DNA from: Actinomycetota bacterium
GTDB taxonomy: Bacteria; Actinomycetota; Actinomycetes; Nanopelagicales; Nanopelagicaceae
Direction of reading: 5' to 3'
Assembly (NCBI GenBank): GCA_947489605.1
Contig: CANLEG010000004.1
Coordinates: 1-45,544 of the forward strand
Length of the DNA: 45,544 nucleotides
Shown here: positions 39,600 to 45,544 of the stretch, piece after piece
Layout: each line of letters starts with the position of its first letter
Numbering within the stretch: the first letter of the stretch is position 1
Position numbers and translations under genes: made by a program
Notes under the pieces: model-generated
The model's database searches: none
What the model was told of the DNA's origin: nothing
Seen by the model: only the letters and a program-made list of their open reading frames with translations

Positions 39600-40850
39600 T
39601 TATCCAGCGTTTGCAGCATCACACTTCTTCTGAATGTTAGTCAGAGCTTTCTTTGGATTCAGCATTGCTGTACCCATTTGAGTGACGATATCTGCTTTAC
39701 AAGCTGACCATGAACCAACAGTTCCTGGGTAGAAGATAGCCTTAGGCAATAGCTTGATATAAGGTCCAATGATTGGATCTGATTCAGCTAATTTTCCGGC
39801 TGATTTTGTAGCAGGAATAAATCCGCCAGCAGCCTTCAAGAAGCCTGCATAGTTAGCGGGTACGAAAATGAAATCCAAGAACTTACGGATTTCTGTTTCG
39901 CGACCGTTCGCCTTGTATCCCTTGAAGTAATCCTGCACACCGAGGGTGATATCTGTCTTACCAGGAGCGTGTGGGAATGCTGATGCGCCCCACTTAATCT
40001 TCTCGCCACCATTCTTTGATAGCCAGTCTGGCAAGAATACGCCGCCGTTGACCATAGCAACTTTGCCCTTAGCGAATAATGACCAAGCACCATCGGTACG
40101 ATTTGTCTTACCTGGATTTGGTTGAGTCAACTTTGAATCAACAAGTCCCTTTAAGAAAGTAAGGGTTTCTAGGTATTCCTTTGTATCGATTGTGTACTTC
40201 TTGGTTTTTGCGTTGTAGAGGCGTCCACCATTTCCGCCACCCCAAACTGTAAATTCAGCTTGGCCTTCTTCTACACCTAGAGGTAATCCAAGAGGATATA
40301 CATCTGGATACTTGGCTTTGATTTTGATTGCTGCAGCCTTAAGTTCTGTCCAAGTTGCAGGTGGCTTTGTGACTCCTGCACCCTTCAGAATTGTCTTGTT
40401 ATAGAAGAACGCTCTAGCTGAAGCTAGATCAGGGACTGCGTATTCAACACCGTTGTACTTAGAGTTATCTCTAAATGCAGGAATAATATCTTTAAGCGTT
40501 GCTGCGCTAACAATTTTGTTAGCAGGATAAAGAAGTCCATCTGCTGCTTCTCCAGCAAATTCATCATTGTTAACAATGTCTGGGGATTGACCTGAAGCAA
40601 TGAGTGTCTTTACTTTTTGTCCAATTTCTGGCCATGCAACTACATCGAGATCGACTTTGATACCTGCATTCGCAGCTTCAAATCGTGTAATCAAGTCTGT
40701 GTAATAAGGCAGCATGTCATCGGTATAAGAGGCCATGACTAACTTAAGAGTTACATCTTCAGCCTGAGCAGACGATAAAGGCAGCGCCAAAGAAGCGCCA
40801 AGACTTATCACTGCTGCAGTTGAAAGAAGGGATAATTTTCTCTTCAACAT
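39600..40850 (-). CDS. Carbohydrate-type ABC transporter substrate-binding protein (family 1)
   Basis: A 416-residue exported protein. ATG 40850 begins a signal peptide (LKRKLSLLSTAAVISLGASLALPLSSAQA-ED), with AGGAG about 11 nt upstream; the frame to 40895 adds no signal-like sequence. TLKLVMASYTDDMLPYYTDLITRFEAANAGIKVDLDVVAW and PDIVNNDEFAG are typical of MalE/UgpB-like proteins. Neighbouring deacylases and M81 suggest that the ligand may be an amino-sugar, peptide-like or N-acyl compound rather than a simple sugar. Confidence 0.9.
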   Translation of the reverse strand: MLKRKLSLLSTAAVISLGASLALPLSSAQAEDVTLKLVMASYTDDMLPYYTDLITRFEAANAGIKVDLDVVAWPEIGQKVKTLIASGQSPDIVNNDEFAGEAADGLLYPANKIVSAATLKDIIPAFRDNSKYNGVEYAVPDLASARAFFYNKTILKGAGVTKPPATWTELKAAAIKIKAKYPDVYPLGLPLGVEEGQAEFTVWGGGNGGRLYNAKTKKYTIDTKEYLETLTFLKGLVDSKLTQPNPGKTNRTDGAWSLFAKGKVAMVNGGVFLPDWLSKNGGEKIKWGASAFPHAPGKTDITLGVQDYFKGYKANGRETEIRKFLDFIFVPANYAGFLKAAGGFIPATKSAGKLAESDPIIGPYIKLLPKAIFYPGTVGSWSACKADIVTQMGTAMLNPKKALTNIQKKCDAANAG

Positions 40851-40910
40851 CGGTTTTCGACTCCTAACTAGGTTTGTAGCACAAGCCCTCAGCAAAGAAG
40901 GCCCGCACTT

Positions 40911-40927
40911 GGTGATAGAACTTCACC
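40911..40927. promoter_or_regulatory. Operator dyad GGTGA-N7-TCACC, proximal copy
   Basis: GGTGATAGAACTTCACC is a 17-bp dyad with 5-bp arms, identical in arms and spacing to the copy at 40981-40997, 70 bp away. It lies downstream of the predicted transcription start of the binding-protein gene, where a bound repressor could block elongation. Confidence 0.6.
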
Positions 40928-40971
40928 ACATTTGGGTGTGGATTGGCAAGGATTCGGCAGGTAAAGAAATT

Positions 40972-40999
40972 GTTATAATCGGTGAATTTGATTCACCAA
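40972..40999 (-). promoter_or_regulatory. Candidate promoter of the binding-protein operon
   Basis: Reverse-strand TTGGTG (40999-40994), a 16-nt spacer and TATAAC (40977-40972, 5 of 6 matches). The spacer contains almost all of the distal operator dyad, a layout expected for repression by occlusion. Confidence 0.4.
40981..40997. promoter_or_regulatory. Operator dyad GGTGA-N7-TCACC, distal copy
   Basis: GGTGAATTTGATTCACC is a perfect dyad with 7-bp arms. It overlaps the last codons of the SDR gene and the candidate promoter. Together with the copy at 40911-40927 it probably binds one dimeric regulator (LacI or GntR type); no such regulator gene is in this cluster. Confidence 0.6.
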
Positions 41000-41778
41000 G
41001 AGCTCCATCCGCCATCGATAATGACGTTCTGTCCTGTCATATATTTGGAGCCAAGAGATGCCAAAAATACGGCGGCGGCTGATATGTCATCGCTGCCACC
41101 GAGTCGGCGCATCGGAACCGCGTTGTAAAACGCTTCAAGCATTTCACTAGAGCCGGCCCCTGCCTTCTCGTTCATTTCAGATCCTGCAAAACCACCAGGC
41201 GAGAGGGTATTAATCGTTGTTCCAAACATCGCCAATCGCGGGGCTAAATAATGAGTGATTCCGTGAACTGCATGTTTGCTTGCAAAATAAGGTGCAATGT
41301 CCCAATCCATCCCAGGATACAGAGCAGGATTTCCACCCATCACGCCGTAGACAGATCCGATATTAATTATTCTTCCGTACTTTCGTTCCATCATTAGTGG
41401 AGCAAATATTTGGCAGAGTCTAAATGGCGCCTCCACATTGACCGCAAAGGTATTTCGCCATTTTTCAATTGAGATACTTTGCCAAGGGCCATAATCCGAT
41501 GCTCCGGCGTTGTTGCAAAGAACATCAACTTGTCCAGCTTCATTTGCAATTTTTTCTAAACCTAAAGTTGTCGTGATGTCGGCTGCGATAATCGTTGGAG
41601 TTAGGTCACTGTATTTTTTTAAAATCTCAGCTGTTCGTTGAAGTGCCTCTTCACGACGCCCAACAAGAATTAGGGCTGCACCTGCTTCAGCAAATCCTTG
41701 TGCAATCTGGCGCCCAATACCTGAACCAGATCCAGTAACTAAGGCACGGCTACCCTCTAGAGATAAAGATTTCAGCAT
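40993..41778 (-). CDS. Short-chain dehydrogenase/reductase
   Basis: A 261-residue classical SDR with TGSGSGIG at about residues 16-23, CNNAGASDYG, a Ser in NIGSVYGVMGG and YFASKHA as active-site Tyr and Lys; it ends NVIIDGGWSSW. AAGGAG lies 6 nt before the ATG. It is clearly related to the divergent SDR at 41893 (both have YFASKH and end DGGWSxW), so the pair probably arose by duplication and acts on related substrates. Confidence 0.9.
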   Translation of the reverse strand: MLKSLSLEGSRALVTGSGSGIGRQIAQGFAEAGAALILVGRREEALQRTAEILKKYSDLTPTIIAADITTTLGLEKIANEAGQVDVLCNNAGASDYGPWQSISIEKWRNTFAVNVEAPFRLCQIFAPLMMERKYGRIINIGSVYGVMGGNPALYPGMDWDIAPYFASKHAVHGITHYLAPRLAMFGTTINTLSPGGFAGSEMNEKAGAGSSEMLEAFYNAVPMRRLGGSDDISAAAVFLASLGSKYMTGQNVIIDGGWSSW

Positions 41779-41835
41779 GCGGAACTCCTTTTTTAAAGTT
41801 TTTGGAAGTCTTGAATTTTATACATAGTAAGGCAT

Positions 41836-41849
41836 AGTGTTCGAATACT
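41836..41849. promoter_or_regulatory. Candidate operator between divergent SDR genes
   Basis: AGTGTTCGAATACT is symmetric at 12 of 14 positions around TTCGAA. It lies in the middle of the 114-bp region separating the two divergent SDR starts, so one regulator could control both. Confidence 0.35.
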
Positions 41850-41892
41850 GAAGAATATTTGGAAATTTTATTTGGAGCGGGAGTAATAAATA

Positions 41893-42672
41893 ATGGTGAT
41901 GACTGATTTTGATTTATCGAAGCGCAGAGCCTTGGTAACTGGTGGAAGCGATGGGCTGGGAAGACAATTTGCAGAAGCGCTGCTAGACGCTGGTGCAGAA
42001 GTTGTAATTTGTGGTCGCAGAAAAGATTCGCTCGACTTAACTGTTAGCGAGTTATCAGAGCGCTATTCTGGAATCTCATCCATGGTTTGCGACGTGACCG
42101 ATCAAGATCAAGTCTCTAAATTAGCAACAGATCTTGGCGGAATAGACATTTTAGTAAATAACGCAGGTTTATCTCACCGCGCTAAGTGGGACTTAGAACA
42201 ATCTGAAGAATGGCGCCGAATTATGATCCTTAACTTAGAGGCGCCGTTCTGGCTTTCGCAGAAATTCTTACCGGGAATGATTGAAAAAAGATGGGGAAGA
42301 GTAATCAACATCGCTTCTATCTGTGGAATAGGGTCTTTGGATTCAAACCTCTTTCCAGGATTAGGTGTGGACATGCCCTCATATTTCGCAAGTAAACATG
42401 GACTTATTGGTTTAACTCGATTTTTATCAACTCAAGTAGCAGACACCGGCGTTACGGTAAATGCAATTTGCCCTGGCTTCTTTGATTCTCCAGCAAATCA
42501 TGAAGTGTTTAAACCTGGACCGTTGCTAGATGCCCTCTCTGGAGCCACACCTATGCGCAGAATTGGAACAAACACTGAATTACGAACCGCTCTCCTCTAC
42601 TTGGCTGCACCAGGATCATCCTTCGTTACTGGACAGAGCATTGTCGTCGATGGTGGCTGGTCTATCTGGTGA
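41893..42672 (+). CDS. Short-chain dehydrogenase/reductase
   Basis: A 259-residue classical SDR with TGGSDGLG at about residues 16-23, VNNAGLSHRAKW, a Ser in NIASICGIGS and YFASKHG, ending IVVDGGWSIW. GGGAG precedes the ATG at 41893 by 9 nt; a second ATG two codons later is possible. It overlaps no gene, and the next Gfo/Idh/MocA gene starts 9 nt downstream. It is the divergent homologue of the SDR at 40993. Confidence 0.9.
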   Translation: MVMTDFDLSKRRALVTGGSDGLGRQFAEALLDAGAEVVICGRRKDSLDLTVSELSERYSGISSMVCDVTDQDQVSKLATDLGGIDILVNNAGLSHRAKWDLEQSEEWRRIMILNLEAPFWLSQKFLPGMIEKRWGRVINIASICGIGSLDSNLFPGLGVDMPSYFASKHGLIGLTRFLSTQVADTGVTVNAICPGFFDSPANHEVFKPGPLLDALSGATPMRRIGTNTELRTALLYLAAPGSSFVTGQSIVVDGGWSIW

Positions 42673-42681
42673 GTAATTCTC

Positions 42682-43764
42682 TTGGCTAAACCATTATCAA
42701 AAATTAGGTTAGGAATTATTGGCTGCGGCGATATGCAAAAATCGCATCAGCAAATTTTTCAAGATTTACAAGACAAAGTTATAGTCACTGCAACCGCTGA
42801 TATAGATCTTGAACGCGCAAAAAACGCTGCCGAAATTTTGGGCGCTGATCATGCATTTGTTGACTACCGGGAACTCTTCCCTCATGTTGATGCAGTTCTA
42901 ATTGCAACACCTCACGATTTGCATCACGAAATAGGAATTGCAGCTTTAAAAGCGGGAAAGCACGTACTAATGGAGAAGCCAATGGCCATTAGTGAATTTG
43001 AATGTTTGGACCTTATCAACGGTGCAAAAGCAGCTGACAAGACTTTAATGACTGCATATCCAATGCGATACCACCCCCTTATAGTCAGACTTAAATCACT
43101 ACTCGATGAGGAGTACTTAGGAAAAGTTTTTCATATTGGAATTTTTACCGAACAATTAACGCAGGCTCCAGTCGGACATTGGTTGAGATCAGCTAAACAA
43201 CTTGGCGGTGGCCAATTTTTTAGCCATGGCTGCCACTACATAGATTTATTGCTCTGGTTTCTTGGACGCCCAACTACTGGAATTCATATGGGAACGCGAT
43301 TGGGAACACCTTGGATGGAGCGCGAAGGAACCAGCGATGCTGTAATCGCTTTCGAGTCAGGTGCTTTAGGCCATCATTTTGGAACTTGGGGAGCTAGAGC
43401 TACTAGACATGGTTATGCAATCCATGCACATTGTGAAAAGGGCATGCTTGAAGTTAATATCACTGCCGGATTTTTATATGCCCACCATGGATTTGAAGGT
43501 GAACCACCAAAGGGTGGGATTGGTGGAACACTTTCGCCCGATCCATTACAGGCGGAAATTATTTTACAAACTGATAGGGAATCTAAGCATCTTCAAGGAG
43601 AACTAATTCATTTCGTAGATTGCATAGTTCAATCACTTGAACCACTAACAAGTGGTCCGGAAAGTCTTCAAGGTTTGAGAGTTATTTGGAAACTACAAGA
43701 GGCCGAAGAGCTAGGAAAGTTTGCTGACTTAACGGGCTTAGGGTTTGATCAGTTTGAGAAATAG
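42682..43764 (+). CDS. Gfo/Idh/MocA family NAD(P)-dependent oxidoreductase
   Basis: A 360-residue dehydrogenase with a TTG start and GGTGAG 8 nt upstream, at the SDR stop. The Rossmann motif is IIGCGDMQKSH and the catalytic segment is HVLMEKPMAI. GGGQFFSHGCHYIDLLLWFLG gives the conserved His and Asp of the C-terminal domain. It forms an operon with the upstream SDR. The third Gfo/Idh/MocA enzyme of the window, it probably acts on a sugar-like compound imported nearby. Its last codons are tandemly duplicated beyond the stop. Confidence 0.9.
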   Translation: MAKPLSKIRLGIIGCGDMQKSHQQIFQDLQDKVIVTATADIDLERAKNAAEILGADHAFVDYRELFPHVDAVLIATPHDLHHEIGIAALKAGKHVLMEKPMAISEFECLDLINGAKAADKTLMTAYPMRYHPLIVRLKSLLDEEYLGKVFHIGIFTEQLTQAPVGHWLRSAKQLGGGQFFSHGCHYIDLLLWFLGRPTTGIHMGTRLGTPWMEREGTSDAVIAFESGALGHHFGTWGARATRHGYAIHAHCEKGMLEVNITAGFLYAHHGFEGEPPKGGIGGTLSPDPLQAEIILQTDRESKHLQGELIHFVDCIVQSLEPLTSGPESLQGLRVIWKLQEAEELGKFADLTGLGFDQFEK

Positions 43765-43780
43765 TTTGAGAAATAGTTTG
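43751..43780 (+). repeat. 12-bp tandem repeat across a stop codon
   Basis: AGTTTGAGAAAT occurs twice and AGTTTG starts a third unit. The first unit holds the last codons of the dehydrogenase gene and its TAG. It looks like replication slippage. It lies directly upstream of the GNAT gene promoter. Confidence 0.75.
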
Positions 43781-43781
43781 A

Positions 43782-43809
43782 TTGAATAACGCAATCCATT
43801 TGTTATATT
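43782..43809 (+). promoter_or_regulatory. Promoter of the GNAT gene (leaderless)
   Basis: TTGAAT (43782-43787), a 16-nt spacer and TATATT (43804-43809), followed by 7 nt and the ATG at 43817. No ribosome binding site is present. Confidence 0.55.
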
Positions 43810-43816
43810 TACTCTA

Positions 43817-44314
43817 ATGAAAATTCGTGAATTCCTACCGGCCGATCTCCCAATGATCCATGGCTTTTTTGATCAAATGGGCAAGGAGAGCACTACTTTC
43901 TTTAATCAGAATGATGTTAATCGTAACTTTGCGGTGAAATTTGTAACAGAGAAGAACAAATCAATCATTCGCTGGTTAGCAGAGGAAGATGGAAAGATGT
44001 TGGGCTATGTATTCCTCTGGGATATAGATACCACCCTTCCGTGGTTAGGTATAGCAGTGCGCGAAGATAGAAAGGGGCAAGGTATTGGTAAGAAACTTGT
44101 CGAACATGCAAATCATTGGGCCGAACAAAACGGCAAAGGCGGAGTAATGCTTATAACCGCTAGTGATAACAGTAGAGGTCAATATCTCTATGAATCTACC
44201 GGTTACGAAAAATTTGGAGTTCACCCTTCAGGTGAATTGCTATACATCAGACGCTTCATCACATTTTTGGACCCAGAATTAGAAGGGCGATTTCCTTACA
44301 TACCTGGGTTTTGA
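43817..44314 (+). CDS. GNAT family N-acetyltransferase
   Basis: A 165-residue acetyltransferase. IREFLPADLPMIHGFF opens the fold, WLGIAVREDRKGQGIGKKLVEHA contains the acetyl-CoA motif RxxGxG, and GVMLITASDNSRGQYLYESTGYEKFG is the motif B helix. The acceptor is not visible. It is monocistronic with its own promoter. Confidence 0.92.
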   Translation: MKIREFLPADLPMIHGFFDQMGKESTTFFNQNDVNRNFAVKFVTEKNKSIIRWLAEEDGKMLGYVFLWDIDTTLPWLGIAVREDRKGQGIGKKLVEHANHWAEQNGKGGVMLITASDNSRGQYLYESTGYEKFGVHPSGELLYIRRFITFLDPELEGRFPYIPGF

Positions 44315-44353
44315 TTTTATTTTTTCACATCTCGATAAAATCTATTAATACTA

Positions 44354-44382
44354 TTGATGACACATGGGTCTTAGTTTATAGT
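44354..44382 (+). promoter_or_regulatory. Promoter of the MFS gene (leaderless)
   Basis: TTGATG (44354-44359), a 17-nt spacer and TATAGT (44377-44382), then exactly 7 nt to the GTG at 44390. The geometry supports GTG 44390, not the ATG at 44393, as start codon. Confidence 0.6.
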
Positions 44383-44389
44383 CAAGAGC

Positions 44390-45514
44390 GTGATGCGTAG
44401 GCCAAGTACTTTTGAAGCAATTGTTTTTCAAGCAGTATTTGGCTCTTATTTATTGTGGGCAGCAGGTAGTGCAATACCGCTGATTCGTATTGATTTTGGA
44501 ATTAGCAGAACACTTGCCAGCATGCATAGCATTTCTGTGGGAATTGGCGCGGTGCTAGGGGCTCACCTTGCAGTAAGCCTTGTGAAAAAAATTAGCCGCG
44601 AAAAAATAATGAGATTATCAATTCCAATCATGTCTTTAGGAATATTAGGTCTTACTCTCGGACCATCCATGTGGATTACCGTGCCAGGTTGTGGTCTCGC
44701 TGCATTTTCACAGTCGCTTGTAAACTCACTTAGCCTCTCTCAAATTTCACTCGATGCTAAGCCATCACTTCGAAGAATATATATTCAGAGTGGGATCCAA
44801 GCCTGCTTGGGTGCAAGTGCCATCTTTTTTATTAGCATTTCTCTCAATGCAGAATTGGGATGGCGATTGCCAATATTACTAGGGGTTTTAATCCTTGCTC
44901 CACTGACCATGATTGTTGTTTGGAAAGTAAAATTCTTAGTTTCTGCATCCGCTAAAACATCTAAGGTAGAAGGTTTGCCAAATCACTCTTCCAAGAACTA
45001 CCGGAAAATATTTCTTGCTGGTTTCTTGATGTCGTTCTGTGAGATGGGAATCGGATTTTGGGCTATTGATTTATTAATTGACCGAGGAGCGGGCGTCGCG
45101 TTAGGGGCCTTCGGCTTAGCATTATTGAGCTTAGTTACGGGAATTTCCCGAATTGGATTTGCCACTCTAGGCCATCCTGTTAAAAAAACTATGCGTCTAG
45201 TCCTTGTTCTTTATCCAATTGGGGTTGTGACTATTTGCCTAACTCAATCTTCTGCGATAACCGTGATTGGTTTATTGATTGCGAGTATCGCTGGCTCTGC
45301 TCTCTATGGCGTGGGAGTATTTCAAGTTTCCGAAGGATTCGCAGATCCTTCGGGCAAGATTTCAAATTTTATGACTGGTATGGCTGCTTCATATGGGGTG
45401 ACTCCATTAATTCTTGCGATTATCTTCGATAATTTAGGATTCATCGCTGGGTATTTAACAATGCCCGTAGCGCTATTTTTTGCATACTTGTTATGGCGAG
45501 ATTTGGGGAGTTAA
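44390..45514 (+). CDS. MFS family transporter
   Basis: A 374-residue polytopic membrane protein with about 11-12 hydrophobic helices and a basic central loop (KVKFLVSASAKTSKVEGLPNHSSKNYRKIF) dividing two six-helix halves. The first cytoplasmic loop, VKKISREKIMRLS, stands where the MFS motif A occurs. The protein is short for the superfamily. No substrate can be assigned. Its stop codon overlaps the end of a convergent open frame. Confidence 0.85.
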   Translation: MMRRPSTFEAIVFQAVFGSYLLWAAGSAIPLIRIDFGISRTLASMHSISVGIGAVLGAHLAVSLVKKISREKIMRLSIPIMSLGILGLTLGPSMWITVPGCGLAAFSQSLVNSLSLSQISLDAKPSLRRIYIQSGIQACLGASAIFFISISLNAELGWRLPILLGVLILAPLTMIVVWKVKFLVSASAKTSKVEGLPNHSSKNYRKIFLAGFLMSFCEMGIGFWAIDLLIDRGAGVALGAFGLALLSLVTGISRIGFATLGHPVKKTMRLVLVLYPIGVVTICLTQSSAITVIGLLIASIAGSALYGVGVFQVSEGFADPSGKISNFMTGMAASYGVTPLILAIIFDNLGFIAGYLTMPVALFFAYLLWRDLGS

Positions 45515-45544
45515 TCAGAGCCTTCAACAACTGGATACATTGGT
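45511..45544 (-). CDS. 3' end of a convergent gene, possibly a second M81 protein (partial)
   Basis: On the reverse strand the frame entering from the right edge reads PMYPVVEGSD and stops at 45511. The M81 gene at 36152 ends with FPMYPFEEDTSWDAKD, so the shared PMYP near the C-terminus suggests another M81 family member. With ten residues this is only suggestive. Confidence 0.35.
   Translation of the reverse strand, partial: PMYPVVEGSD

Overview
The window looks like chromosome of a low-GC free-living actinobacterium, most likely a freshwater acI/Nanopelagicales-type organism. The signs are AT-leaning codon use, a mycoredoxin (an actinobacterial glutaredoxin), a heliorhodopsin, sugar ABC importers lacking their own ATPase, very tight spacing, and many genes that appear to be transcribed leaderless (a -10 box ending 6-7 nt before the start codon). 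The lineage is inferred from gene content; no rRNA is present.

Region 1 (1-9.7 kb) is a catabolic island. A forward operon (VOC protein, sugar isomerase, Gfo/Idh/MocA dehydrogenase) converges on a reverse operon (Tau/NMT1-type ABC ATPase, permease and binding protein, then an unknown TIM-barrel-like protein, an SDR and a second Gfo/Idh/MocA enzyme). A divergent ROK regulator probably controls it. The substrate is unknown but the enzymes suggest a polyol, sugar acid or similar compound.

Region 2 (9.7-17.6 kb) carries a secreted HNH nuclease, an SDR, a heliorhodopsin, an odd tRNA with degraded echoes beside it, a secreted esterase, a DUF2256 gene overlapping an FeS-type photolyase/cryptochrome, small Cys-rich or membrane proteins, and a hydrolase/mycoredoxin pair. 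Light sensing and photorepair are the visible theme.

Region 3 (17.6-31.4 kb) is accessory: lipoproteins, several genes I do not recognise, a truncated NERD gene, a putative PD-(D/E)XK protein, an Ntn-hydrolase-like protein, a membrane-anchored trypsin-like protease, TPR proteins, an amidohydrolase, an SMP-30 lactonase-like enzyme and a UbiA prenyltransferase. Three kinds of local echo occur: two short copies of gene 3' ends lying beyond unrelated genes, and a duplicated element of about 340 bp flanking ubiA. Each copy of that element has a predicted three-way-junction RNA directly before a ribosome binding site, a 27-31 codon membrane-peptide ORF, and conserved 3' hairpins. This element is the best candidate for an undescribed system in the window.

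Region 4 (31.4-45.5 kb) is a second catabolic island: RidA, an SDR, two adjacent N-acyl-D-amino-acid deacylase-like enzymes, an M81 (MlrC-like) protein, a carbohydrate-type ABC importer without ATPase, two divergent SDRs, another Gfo/Idh/MocA enzyme, a GNAT acetyltransferase and an MFS transporter. Two identical-pattern dyads, GGTGA-N7-TCACC, sit in front of the binding-protein gene and are likely operators.
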